Positions 26,193 to 34,411 of a stretch of DNA of 64,000 bases are shown here, one piece after another. How positions within the stretch are numbered: the stretch's first letter is position 1; each line of letters begins with the position of its first letter. The notes under the pieces were generated by a model. That model was not told the origin of the DNA and ran no database searches. It worked only from the letters and a program-made list of their open reading frames with translations. Source of the DNA: Agromyces salentinus (GTDB taxonomy: Bacteria; Actinomycetota; Actinomycetes; Actinomycetales; Microbacteriaceae); NCBI RefSeq assembly GCF_009749395.1, contig NZ_WBIR01000020.1, positions 29,645 through 93,644 on the forward strand, written 5' to 3'. Made by a program: the position numbers and the translations under genes.

Positions 26193-27235
26193 GGATCGCG
26201 CGGTGGGAGCACCGGGGCGCCGTCGGCGAGGGCTTCGTCGTCGATGACGACGTCGTGCGCTTCCCCGACGAGCTGAGCGTGCTCGACGTGCTGCGCATGG
26301 GCCTCGCCGAACTGCCCTGGATCTCGGATGCCGCGGCGGCCGCCGCCGGTTCCGAGCCCGCCAGGCGGATCCCCATCGCCGACGTCCGGCTGCTGCCGCC
26401 CGTCGTGCCGCCGAGCGTGCGCGACTTCGTCGCGTTCGAGGAGCACGTCGAGGGCGTCGTGCGCTCGGTGTCGGGCGGGCAGGGCGTGGACGCCGAGTGG
26501 TACGAGTTCCCGACGTTCTACTTCACGAACCCGCACTCGCTCATCGCCACCGACGAGGCCGTGCGCCCTCCGCAGACCGAGCGCCTGGACTTCGAGCTCG
26601 AGGTCGCCGCCGTGATCGGCGGAGTCGCCGGCAGCGACGGGGCGAACCTCGAGCCGGATGACGCGGGGGAGCACATCTTCGGCTACACGATCTTCAACGA
26701 CTGGTCGGCCCGCGACCTCCAGGCCCGCGAGATGAAGGTCCGCCTCGGCCCCTGCAAGGGCAAGGACTTCGCCACGACGCTCGGTCCCTGGATCGTGACG
26801 GCCGACGAGTTCGCCGATCGCCTCGACGACGAGGGCTTCCTCCCGATCGGCATGGAGGTGCTCGTCAACGGCGAGCGCATCGGTACCGACCTGCTCTCGA
26901 ACATGGGCTGGCCGTTCGCCGAACTCGTCGCCTACGCCTCCCGCAACTCCCGGGTGATGCCGGGCGACGTGCTGGGCTCGGGCACCGCGGGCAACGGCGG
27001 ATGCCTCGGCGAGCTCTGGGGTCGCGCCGGCTCGCTCACGCCCCCGCCGCTCGTCGAGGGCGACGAGGTGGTCATGCGCGTCGAGGGCATCGGCGAGATC
27101 CGCAACGTCGTGGGCGCGGCCGTGCCTGCGCCCCGCATCGGCCCCGCCCGGACCAGGTCGCGGGCCCGACCCGGCGCGCCCGTCAGCGCGTCGAGTGCCC
27201 CGTCGTCGACCGCAGCGCCGTCCACCGCGCCCTAG
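26189..27235 (+). CDS. Fumarylacetoacetate hydrolase-family protein 2
   Basis: A 348-residue FAH-superfamily enzyme, distinct from the first. Metal residues lie in LDFELEVAAVIGG and in FNDWSARDLQAREM, with GDVLGSGTAGNGGCLGELWG near the C-terminus. The last 30 or so residues are Ala/Pro/Ser-rich and probably disordered. GTG start overlapping the amidohydrolase stop. Having two different FAH enzymes in one operon suggests two successive hydrolytic or tautomerising steps after ring opening. Confidence 0.85.
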   Translation: MRIARWEHRGAVGEGFVVDDDVVRFPDELSVLDVLRMGLAELPWISDAAAAAAGSEPARRIPIADVRLLPPVVPPSVRDFVAFEEHVEGVVRSVSGGQGVDAEWYEFPTFYFTNPHSLIATDEAVRPPQTERLDFELEVAAVIGGVAGSDGANLEPDDAGEHIFGYTIFNDWSARDLQAREMKVRLGPCKGKDFATTLGPWIVTADEFADRLDDEGFLPIGMEVLVNGERIGTDLLSNMGWPFAELVAYASRNSRVMPGDVLGSGTAGNGGCLGELWGRAGSLTPPPLVEGDEVVMRVEGIGEIRNVVGAAVPAPRIGPARTRSRARPGAPVSASSAPSSTAAPSTAP

Positions 27236-27310
27236 GTCGCCACCCCGAACCCCGCCACGAGAGCCCCACGAACGCACCACCCCAACCCCACCACCGATCG
27301 AGGAGATTCA

Positions 27311-28552
27311 ATGACGAATACCCGAACGGCGACGCAACCCGTCGCCGCCCGCACCGCAGGTTTCTGGCAGGCGGTGCTCCTGCTCGCGGGCAGTTGCATG
27401 CCCGTCCTCGGGTCGGTGCTCATCACGCCGATCCTGCCGCAGCTGTCCGAGGTGTTCGGCGATCAGCCCGGCTCCGAGGTCCTCGTGCCGATGATCGTGG
27501 CGATCCCGGCGCTCATCATCGCGATCTTCGCCCCGTTCGCCGGACAGATCGTCGATCGGCTCGGGCGCAAGAACCTGCTGATCATCGCGATGTTCGCCTA
27601 CGCCCTCGTCGGCACCGCGCCGGCCTGGCTCGAGGACCTGCAGCTCATCCTCTTCAGCCGCGTGCTCGTCGGCGTCTGCGAGGCGGCCATCATGACCGCC
27701 TGCACGACCCTCATCGTCGACTACTTCCACGAGGAGAAGCGGCGCACGAGGTACCTCGGCCTGCAGACCGTCGTGACGACGCTCGCGGCCACCGTCTTCA
27801 TCGCCATCGGCGGAGCGCTCGGCGTCGCCGGCTGGCACACGCCGTTCTGGGTCTACGCGATCAGCATCGTCATCGCCGTGCCGATGATCTTCCTACTCTG
27901 GGAGCCGAGCCGCGACGACCGCACCGACGCGCATGTCGCCCGAGCCGCGGGAGAGAAGGTGCGCGTGCCCTGGAGGCTGCTCGCCGCCCCGCTCGTGGTC
28001 ACCCTCTTCGGCGGGTTCACGTTCTACGTGCTGATCATCGAGGCGAGCTACCTCGTCGTCGGCACCGGCGTCGCCGCGACCGACACGGGCGTCATCGGGC
28101 TCGTCGCGGCCCTCGCCTCGCTCGCGACCGCGGCCGGGGCCTTCACGTTCGCCCGCATCGCCAAGCTCGCGCCACGCGTGCAGCTGCCGATCGCGTTCGG
28201 ACTGCAGGCGGTCGGCATGCTCGTGATCTGGCTGGGCGGCGGGCTGCCCGCGGTCGTGGTCGGCGCGATCGTCGCCTCCGCGGGTTCCGGCCTGCTGCTG
28301 CCGACGCTCCTCACCTGGGCGCTGTCGAAGATCGCGTTCGAGGAGCGCGGTCGCTCGACCGGCTGGTGGCAGACCTCGTTCTACCTCGGCCAGTTCCTCA
28401 CGCCGATCCTCATGGGCGCGCTCGCGGCCGCGGTCGGCGGGCTGTCCGTCGCGGTCGGCGTCGTCGGCATCGTGGCTGCCCTCGTCGCGATCGTCCTCGG
28501 GGTGCTCCTGCGACGGCCAGCGGTGGCCGCGCCCGAGCGGGCCGCAGCCTGA
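27311..28552 (+). CDS. MFS transporter (paralogue of the one at 19263)
   Basis: A 413-residue MFS protein, about 12 helices, with FAGQIVDRLGRKNLL in the helix 2-3 loop. A clear GAGGAG ribosome-binding site precedes the ATG. It shares most of its first 170 residues with the transporter at 19263. It closes the FAH-cyclase-monooxygenase operon and is followed by a hairpin. The likely role is uptake of the phenolic substrate of that pathway. Confidence 0.88.
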   Translation: MTNTRTATQPVAARTAGFWQAVLLLAGSCMPVLGSVLITPILPQLSEVFGDQPGSEVLVPMIVAIPALIIAIFAPFAGQIVDRLGRKNLLIIAMFAYALVGTAPAWLEDLQLILFSRVLVGVCEAAIMTACTTLIVDYFHEEKRRTRYLGLQTVVTTLAATVFIAIGGALGVAGWHTPFWVYAISIVIAVPMIFLLWEPSRDDRTDAHVARAAGEKVRVPWRLLAAPLVVTLFGGFTFYVLIIEASYLVVGTGVAATDTGVIGLVAALASLATAAGAFTFARIAKLAPRVQLPIAFGLQAVGMLVIWLGGGLPAVVVGAIVASAGSGLLLPTLLTWALSKIAFEERGRSTGWWQTSFYLGQFLTPILMGALAAAVGGLSVAVGVVGIVAALVAIVLGVLLRRPAVAAPERAAA

Positions 28553-28554
28553 GT

Positions 28555-28571
28555 CCGACGCCCGGCGTCGG
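28555..28571 (+). terminator. Hairpin after MFS gene
   Basis: CCGACGCC and GGCGTCGG are perfect 8-bp arms around one base immediately after the stop codon (folded, the loop would consume the innermost pairs). GC-rich with no U-tract. Confidence 0.5.
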
Positions 28572-28649
28572 CCCACGCGGGTCCGCGCCGGGCGCCAGGC
28601 GGCGCGCAGGCCGCGCCAGGCCGCGCACGACGGCGGGGACGATCGGACC

Positions 28650-28664
28650 ATCGATGGGCTCGAT
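28650..28664. promoter_or_regulatory. ATC-N9-GAT nod-box-like site upstream of LysR gene
   Basis: ATCGATGGGCTCGAT, 74 bp ahead of the LysR start. A self-complementary GATATATC word follows at 28676. Both fit an autoregulated LysR promoter. Confidence 0.5.
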
Positions 28665-28737
28665 GCAACCCTGCGGATATATCGCCAGGATTGATACACT
28701 CGGATTCTCTGCCGTTCCGATCCGAAAGCACGATGCC

Positions 28738-29700
28738 GTGTCCGATCGCTCCCTCTCACGCCTCGACCTGAACCTGCTGGTCTCCCTCGATGCCCTGCTC
28801 ACCGAGCGCAGCGTCACCCGCGCCGCGGAACGCCTGCGCCTCAGCCAGCCCGCGCTCAGCGCCTCGCTGGCCCGGCTCCGCGCGCACTTCAACGACCCGA
28901 TACTCGCGAGGCAGGGCAACACGTACGAACTCACGCCGCTCGCCTCGCGGCTCGCGGAGCACACGGGTTCGGCCCTCGACGCGGCCCGCCGGGTCTTCGA
29001 GTCGCAGGCCGAGTGGGACCCACGCGAGTCGACGCGCGAGTTCGCCGTGTACGGGTCCGACTACGCGTTCGCGACGATCGGGCGACGGGTCTCGATGCTG
29101 GCCGCCGAGCGTGCGCCCGGGGTGCGGTTCCGCTTCCTGCTGCACAACCCGCAGATCGTCGACGACGCCGTCAACCGCCTGCGCAGTGCCGACGGCATGC
29201 TCATGCCGCACGGCTTCCTCGACGGGCTGCCCTTCACCGACCTGTGGACCGACGGGTGGGTGATCGTCGCCGCAGACGACAACCCCGAGGTGGGCGAGAC
29301 CGTGAGCATGGAGGACCTCGCCGCCCTGCCATGGGTGTTCACGTACCAGTCGAGGTCGGCGTTCACGTCGGCGACCCGGCAGATCCAGCAGCTCGGCATC
29401 GAGCCCCGCGTCGAGGTCGTGGTCGAGAGCTTCCTCAGCCTGCCCGGTTTCGTGGCCGGCACGAGCCGGCTCGGGCTCGTGCAGGCCGGCCTGGCCGGCA
29501 TCGTGCGCGCGATGCCCGGGCTCCGGGTCCTCGCGCCCCCGTTCGAGGCGACCGAGATCCACAACGCCCTGTGGTGGCATCCGGTGCATCGCCGTGATCC
29601 CGAGCACGAGTGGATGCGCACCCTGTTCGCCGAGGCGGCCGCCGCCCTCGCCGACACCGGCGTCGACGGCCTCGACGGTGCGGGCCGTGCCCAGGGGTGA
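28738..29700 (+). CDS. LysR-type regulator, NodD/FdeR-like
   Basis: A 320-residue LysR protein. The HTH region (about 8-65) reads LDLNLLVSLDALLTERSVT and SQPALSASLARLRAHFNDPI, wording very close to NodD-type proteins. The effector domain follows and is similar in style to that of the LysR at 4856 (for example TYQSRSAFTSATRQ here and TYSGRTAVTSATRQ there). The start was placed at the GTG at 28738, because LysR proteins begin only a few residues before the HTH; upstream in-frame ATGs would add an unnatural leader. It lies after the fde-like operon and is its probable activator. Confidence 0.88.
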   Translation: MSDRSLSRLDLNLLVSLDALLTERSVTRAAERLRLSQPALSASLARLRAHFNDPILARQGNTYELTPLASRLAEHTGSALDAARRVFESQAEWDPRESTREFAVYGSDYAFATIGRRVSMLAAERAPGVRFRFLLHNPQIVDDAVNRLRSADGMLMPHGFLDGLPFTDLWTDGWVIVAADDNPEVGETVSMEDLAALPWVFTYQSRSAFTSATRQIQQLGIEPRVEVVVESFLSLPGFVAGTSRLGLVQAGLAGIVRAMPGLRVLAPPFEATEIHNALWWHPVHRRDPEHEWMRTLFAEAAAALADTGVDGLDGAGRAQG

Positions 29701-30439
29701 GGACGACCGGAGCGTCGCCCGCAAGCTCTTCGCGATCGCCGACGCGTTCGAGCGCGGTGACGAGCTCACGCTGAGCGAGATCGCCGACCGCGCGCGGCTG
29801 CCGCTGTCGACGGCGCATCGCCTCCTCGGCGAGTGGGTCGAATGGGGCGGCATCACCCGGTCGGGCGACGGCCGGTACCGCGTCGGCATCAAGCTGTGGC
29901 GGCTCGCGGTGCGACAGCCCTCGTCACGCCGCCTCCGCATCGCCGCGAAGCCCTACCTCGAGGACCTCTTCGAGTCGACGGGGGAGCATGTGCACCTCGC
30001 CGTCAGGGAGGGGCTCGGTGCCGTCTACCTCGAGCGGATGTCGGGCGCCGACGCCGTGCCCTCGATCACCGACATCGGCTCGCGGCTGCCGCTGCACGCG
30101 ACCGGGGTCGGGCAGGCCCTGCTCGCCTTCGCGCCGCCCGGCGTCTTCGAGGACGTCATCGCCGCAGGTCCCCGACGGTTCCTGCCCGGCACCGTCGTCG
30201 ACGAGGGCGCCCTGCGCGAGCGGATGGCGCGCACCCGCGCCACGGGCATCGCGACGTCGGTCGAGGCGCTGACGAAGGGCGCCTTCTCGGTGGCGGCCCC
30301 GGTGCGCGACGCCACCGGCGACGTCGTCGCCGCGGTGTCGATCATCGCCCACGTCGAACGGCTGGAGGAGCCGCAGTTCGCCCTCGGCGTCCGCATCGCG
30401 GGGCGGGGCATCTCGGCCGCGCTCGGCCACCGGCCGTAG
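29678..30439 (+). CDS. IclR-family regulator of pobA/pca genes
   Basis: A 253-residue IclR protein. The winged helix contains LSEIADRARLPLSTAHRLLGE, and the effector domain contains VYLERMSG and GSRLPLHATGVGQALLAF. It overlaps the end of the LysR gene. The start is uncertain: GTG at 29678 or 29687, neither with a clear ribosome-binding site. It lies directly upstream of pobA, with an IclR-type dyad at 30505 in the gap. PobR, PcaU and PcaR of other bacteria are IclR proteins doing this job, so a protocatechuate or 4-hydroxybenzoate sensor is likely. Confidence 0.85.
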   Translation: MRAVPRGEDDRSVARKLFAIADAFERGDELTLSEIADRARLPLSTAHRLLGEWVEWGGITRSGDGRYRVGIKLWRLAVRQPSSRRLRIAAKPYLEDLFESTGEHVHLAVREGLGAVYLERMSGADAVPSITDIGSRLPLHATGVGQALLAFAPPGVFEDVIAAGPRRFLPGTVVDEGALRERMARTRATGIATSVEALTKGAFSVAAPVRDATGDVVAAVSIIAHVERLEEPQFALGVRIAGRGISAALGHRP

Positions 30440-30504
30440 CCGCTCCGCCGCGGCATCCGGCGTTCGCTCGGCTGACGCGATGGGCAGGATCCGCCCGGAC
30501 GCGC

Positions 30505-30519
30505 TTCCATCAGATGGAA
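30505..30519. promoter_or_regulatory. IclR-type operator TTCCATC-A-GATGGAA before pobA
   Basis: A perfect 7-1-7 dyad, 73 bp upstream of the pobA start and 66 bp after the iclR stop. It has the same geometry as the dyad at 16030, and TTCCA/TGGAA half-sites are common for IclR proteins. Confidence 0.7.
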
Positions 30520-30591
30520 TCGGGGATGCGCCGCCGGGCGCTCCCGGCGCACGATGGCAGCACCTTCCCACGGACGCGAGAGGACGCAGCG

Positions 30592-31773
30592 TTGCGAACC
30601 CAGGTGGTCATCATCGGAGCCGGACCAGCCGGCCTCCTGCTCGGGCACGTCCTGCACCGGGCCGGCATCGGGTTCACGATCCTCGAGGCCCGGTCGCGCG
30701 AGCACGTGCTCGGTCGCATCCGCGCCGGCGTGCTCGAGCAGGGCTCGGTCGACGCCCTCACCGAGCTGGGCCTGGACGCCGACCTCCGGGAGCACGGCCT
30801 CACCCATCGCGGCATCCACCTGCAGTTCGAGGGGGCACGCCGCCACATCGACTTCGTCGACCTCGTCGGACGCACGGTCACGATCTACGGGCAGCAGGCG
30901 CTCGTGCGCCACCTGCTCGCCGAGCACGAGCGGCTCGGCAGCGACATCCGCTTCGAGCTCGCCGACGTGACGCCGCTCGGGCTCGACGGCTCGAGCCCCC
31001 GCGTGAGGGCCACCGACGCCGGCCGGGCGATCGAGCTCGACGCCGACCTCGTCGTCGGCGCCGACGGCTTCCACGGCGTCTGCCGGCCCGCGATCCCGGG
31101 GCTGCGCGGCCTCGAGCGCTCGTACCCGTTCGGCTGGCTCGGGATCCTCGCCGACGTGCCGCCCTCGACCGACGACCTCGTCTACGCGCTGCACCCCGAC
31201 GGCTTCGCGATGCACTCGATGCGCTCGCCCGAGGTCTCCCGCCTGTACCTCCAGGTCGGCCACGACGCATCGATCGACGACTGGTCCGACGCGCGCATCT
31301 GGGACGCGCTGCAGACCCGGCTCGGCGTCGCCGGATGGACCCTGCACGAGGGCGAGGTGCTCGAGAAGTCGATCACCCCGATGCGCTCCTACGTCGCCTC
31401 GACGATGGCGCACGGCCGGCTGTTCCTCGTCGGCGACGCGGCGCACATCGTGCCGCCGACCGGCGCGAAGGGCCTGAACTCGGCCATCGCCGACGTCGTG
31501 CTGCTCGGGCGGGCGATCGTCGCCGGCCTGCTGCGCGGCGATGATGCCGGCCTGCACGGCTACGGCGACGCCGCGCTCGCGCGCCAGTGGAAGGTGCAGC
31601 AGTTCTCCGAGTGGATGACCGACCTCCTCCACGTCCACGAGGGGCCGGATGCCGCGGCCCGCGAGTTCGCGTACCGCAGCCAGGTCGGCCGGCTCGAGTA
31701 CGTCACCGGGTCGCGCGCCGCGCGGCAGAGCCTCGCCGAGCAGTACGCCGGCCTTCCCTTCACGACGGAGTGA
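30592..31773 (+). CDS. pobA: 4-hydroxybenzoate 3-monooxygenase
   Basis: A 393-residue flavoprotein converting 4-hydroxybenzoate to protocatechuate with NAD(P)H and O2. The TTG start gives the canonical PobA N-terminus (MRTQVVIIGAGPAGLLLG), and GAGAGGA lies upstream. RIRAGVLEQGSVDAL (about 43-57), the DG motif VVGADGFHGVCR and the GD motif FLVGDAAHIVPPTGAKGLN match PobA closely, and the length is exactly typical. It heads the pca operon, with pcaH starting 2 bp after its stop. Its substrate would come from the CYP199A-like P450 or from coumarate side-chain removal. Confidence 0.96.
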   Translation: MRTQVVIIGAGPAGLLLGHVLHRAGIGFTILEARSREHVLGRIRAGVLEQGSVDALTELGLDADLREHGLTHRGIHLQFEGARRHIDFVDLVGRTVTIYGQQALVRHLLAEHERLGSDIRFELADVTPLGLDGSSPRVRATDAGRAIELDADLVVGADGFHGVCRPAIPGLRGLERSYPFGWLGILADVPPSTDDLVYALHPDGFAMHSMRSPEVSRLYLQVGHDASIDDWSDARIWDALQTRLGVAGWTLHEGEVLEKSITPMRSYVASTMAHGRLFLVGDAAHIVPPTGAKGLNSAIADVVLLGRAIVAGLLRGDDAGLHGYGDAALARQWKVQQFSEWMTDLLHVHEGPDAAAREFAYRSQVGRLEYVTGSRAARQSLAEQYAGLPFTTE

Positions 31774-31775
31774 GC

Positions 31776-32573
31776 ATGCCACGCACGCCTTCCCAGCCCG
31801 AGCTGACGCAGCAGGCGATCAGCCACGAGATCGCCGACCGGCACGATCGCGAACGGGATGCCGCGGCATCCGACGGTCGTGGGCTTCCCGCCCACCCGCG
31901 CCGCGACTTCGCGCCGTACCGCTCGACCCTGCTGCGGCATCCGACGCATGAACTCGTGCGCGCCGACCCCGAGGAGATCGAGCTCGTCTCGCCGGCGTTC
32001 GGCCACACCGACGTCGCACCCGAGGAGGCCGACCTCACGATCCAGCACACGGGGGAGCCGCTCGGCGAGCGGATCATCATCACCGGCCGCGTGCTCGACG
32101 GCGACGGGCGCCCGGTGCGGAACCAGCTCGTGGAGATCTGGCAGGCCAACGCCTCTGGCCGGTACGTGCACAAGCGCGACCAGCATCCGGCGCCGCTCGA
32201 CCCCAACTTCACGGGCGTCGGCCGCATCGTCACCGGTGACGACGGCTCCTACCGCCTGACCACGATCAAGCCGGGCGCCTACCCGTGGAAGAACCATCGC
32301 AACGCGTGGCGGCCGGCCCACATCCACTTCTCCTTCTTCGGCTCGGCGTTCACGCAGCGCCTCATCACGCAGATGTACTTCCCGGGCGACCCGCTCTTCG
32401 CGCTCGACCCGATCTACCAGTCGATCCTCGACCCGGCGGCGCGTGAACGGCTCGTCGCCGCATACGACCACGACGTGAGCGAGCCCGAGTGGGCCATCGG
32501 CTACCGCTGGGACGTCGTGCTCACCGGCCCGCGATCGACCTGGATGGAACCGGAGGACGCCGACCATGCCTGA
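31776..32573 (+). CDS. pcaH: Protocatechuate 3,4-dioxygenase beta subunit
   Basis: A 265-residue intradiol dioxygenase subunit carrying the Fe(III) ligands: Y130, Y169, H182 and H184 (PGAYPW and RPAHIHFS). Their spacing of 39, 13 and 2 residues equals that of the known enzyme. It opens the protocatechuate ring to 3-carboxy-cis,cis-muconate with PcaG. The pcaH and pcaG reading frames overlap by eight bases. Confidence 0.96.
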   Translation: MPRTPSQPELTQQAISHEIADRHDRERDAAASDGRGLPAHPRRDFAPYRSTLLRHPTHELVRADPEEIELVSPAFGHTDVAPEEADLTIQHTGEPLGERIIITGRVLDGDGRPVRNQLVEIWQANASGRYVHKRDQHPAPLDPNFTGVGRIVTGDDGSYRLTTIKPGAYPWKNHRNAWRPAHIHFSFFGSAFTQRLITQMYFPGDPLFALDPIYQSILDPAARERLVAAYDHDVSEPEWAIGYRWDVVLTGPRSTWMEPEDADHA

Positions 32574-33216
32574 GCAGCCCGCACCCGAGGCCTTCGACGC
32601 GACCGACCTGCCCGGCGCCGACGTCGGACCCGGCGCGGCCGACGGCCCGCACCGGCACCCGCTCGGCCAGACCCCATCGCAGACGGTCGGTCCGTTCTTC
32701 GGGTACGCCCTGCCGTACCCGGGCGGACCCGACGTGCGCGCCCCCTGGCTGCCCGATGCCGTGCGCCTGCACGGAACCGTGTTCGACGGCGCCGGCCAGC
32801 CGGTTCCCGACGCCGTCGTCGAGATCTGGGGCGCGGATGCCGCTGGCGTGACGTCGACCGAACGCGGCTCCTTCGATCGGGATCTTCACGGGTTCTCGGG
32901 CTTCGGGCGCGCCGCCGTCGATCGGGACGGCCACTACTCGTTCACGACGATCAAGCCGGGCGCGATGCGGGACGGGTCCGCCCCGTACCTGCTGGTGGCC
33001 CTGTTCGCCCGCGGCGTACTGCACCACCTCTTCACCCGCTCGTACTTCGGCGACGAGCCGGAGGCGAACGCGGCCGACCCGCTGCTCAGCCGTATCGACC
33101 CGGCCCGCCGGTCCACCCTCGTCGCCGAGCCTGATGCGACGGCGTCGTACCGGTTCGACCTCCGCCTGCAGGGCGAGGGCGAGACCGTGTTCCTCGACTA
33201 CGGCACGGAACTGTGA
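32566..33216 (+). CDS. pcaG: Protocatechuate 3,4-dioxygenase alpha subunit
   Basis: A 216-residue partner of PcaH with the same beta-sandwich fold. It begins the conserved part with QTPSQTVGPFFGYALPYPGG (about 34-53) and has GFGRAAVDRDGHYSFTTIKPG. As in other alpha subunits, the iron-ligand set is missing. It overlaps pcaH by 8 bp, which favours equal production of both subunits. Confidence 0.95.
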   Translation: MPEQPAPEAFDATDLPGADVGPGAADGPHRHPLGQTPSQTVGPFFGYALPYPGGPDVRAPWLPDAVRLHGTVFDGAGQPVPDAVVEIWGADAAGVTSTERGSFDRDLHGFSGFGRAAVDRDGHYSFTTIKPGAMRDGSAPYLLVALFARGVLHHLFTRSYFGDEPEANAADPLLSRIDPARRSTLVAEPDATASYRFDLRLQGEGETVFLDYGTEL

Positions 33217-33229
33217 TGGAGTCGTGGCG

Positions 33230-34411
33230 ATGACGGACTGGGGACTGCTCGATCCCGGAGCGGCCGACACGACGGGAACCGACGACGATGCCGTGCTCGC
33301 GGCCATGGTCGAGGTCGAACGTGCGCTGCTGCGGGCGTGGGGGAGCGAGCTCGACGAGTTCCTCGAGCCCCAGGCCGACGCGCTCGACGCCGCAGCGCTG
33401 GAGCGACCCGTGCTCGTCGAGGGCGTCGTCCGAGACGCGGTCCCGGTCGTCGCGCTCGTGCCGGTGCTCCGCGCCCAGCTCGATGCCGCGGGGCTCGCGA
33501 GCGATCGGCTCCACCTCGGCGCGACGAGCCAGGACGTCGTCGACACGGCGCTGATGCTCGTCGCGCGGGACGCGCTCCGCGCGTCGCGTACCGCGCTCGT
33601 CACCGTCGGAGCCCGCCTCGCGGCACTCGCCGACGCCGAACGGCGCGCGTTCCGCATCGCACGGTCCGTCGCGCGTCACGCCGAGGCGAGCACCTTCGGC
33701 ATCCTGGCCGCGGGCTGGCTCGACGGCGTCTCCTCCGCGATCGAGGCGATCGACGCGCTCACATTCCCGGTGCAGTTCGGCGGTGCCGTCGGCACGGGAA
33801 CCGCAGCGGATGCCGCGGCCGATCGCCCGGGTGCCGGTGAGGCCGTCCGCGCCGAGCTCGCCTCCCGGCTGGGGCTGGCCGATCCGCGCCGCTCCTGGCA
33901 CGCCGAGCGCACGCCGGTGCTCGCCGTCGCCGCTGCGAGTTCGAGCGTCATCGCGGCGCTCGGACGCTTCGCGGGCGACGTGACGCTCCTCTCCCGGGAG
34001 GAGCTCGGCGAGGTCCGCCTCGCCGACGGCGGGGGATCCTCGGCGATGCCGCACAAGCGCAACCCGGTCGACGCGGTGGCGCTCACGGCGGCCGCCGTCG
34101 AGGCTCCTGGCCTGCTGCAGGTCGTCGTCTCCGCGGGCGTCGCCGGCGACGAGCGGCCGGCGGGGCGCTGGCACGCGGAGTGGATGCCGCTCCGCCGGCT
34201 CGTGCGCCTCGCACGCTCGGCGTCGAGCGCCGCAGCGCGACTCGTCGAGGGCCTCGAGTTCGACGTCGACCGCGCCGGCCGGACCCTCGCCGGTGCCGGT
34301 CCCGCGGGCGAACGCCCCGATCGCGGCGTGCTCGCCGCGGCATCCGACCGCATCGTCGACCGAGCGGTCGCCCGCTTCACGAGCGTGTCCGAAGGGGGAC
34401 CCCGCCCATGA
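33230..34411 (+). CDS. pcaB: 3-carboxy-cis,cis-muconate cycloisomerase
   Basis: A 393-residue member of the fumarase/aspartase superfamily converting 3-carboxymuconate to 4-carboxymuconolactone. The signature SSAMPHKRNPVDA lies near 269-281, and LHLGATSQDVVDTA near 93-106. Slightly shorter than many PcaB proteins (about 450). GGAG lies upstream of the ATG. The stop overlaps pcaL. Confidence 0.94.
   Translation: MTDWGLLDPGAADTTGTDDDAVLAAMVEVERALLRAWGSELDEFLEPQADALDAAALERPVLVEGVVRDAVPVVALVPVLRAQLDAAGLASDRLHLGATSQDVVDTALMLVARDALRASRTALVTVGARLAALADAERRAFRIARSVARHAEASTFGILAAGWLDGVSSAIEAIDALTFPVQFGGAVGTGTAADAAADRPGAGEAVRAELASRLGLADPRRSWHAERTPVLAVAAASSSVIAALGRFAGDVTLLSREELGEVRLADGGGSSAMPHKRNPVDAVALTAAAVEAPGLLQVVVSAGVAGDERPAGRWHAEWMPLRRLVRLARSASSAAARLVEGLEFDVDRAGRTLAGAGPAGERPDRGVLAAASDRIVDRAVARFTSVSEGGPRP

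Noticed and set aside
20588..27235. Classical catechol or protocatechuate meta-cleavage pathway
   Set aside because: No hydroxymuconic semialdehyde dehydrogenase, tautomerase, aldolase or acetaldehyde dehydrogenase in the cluster.
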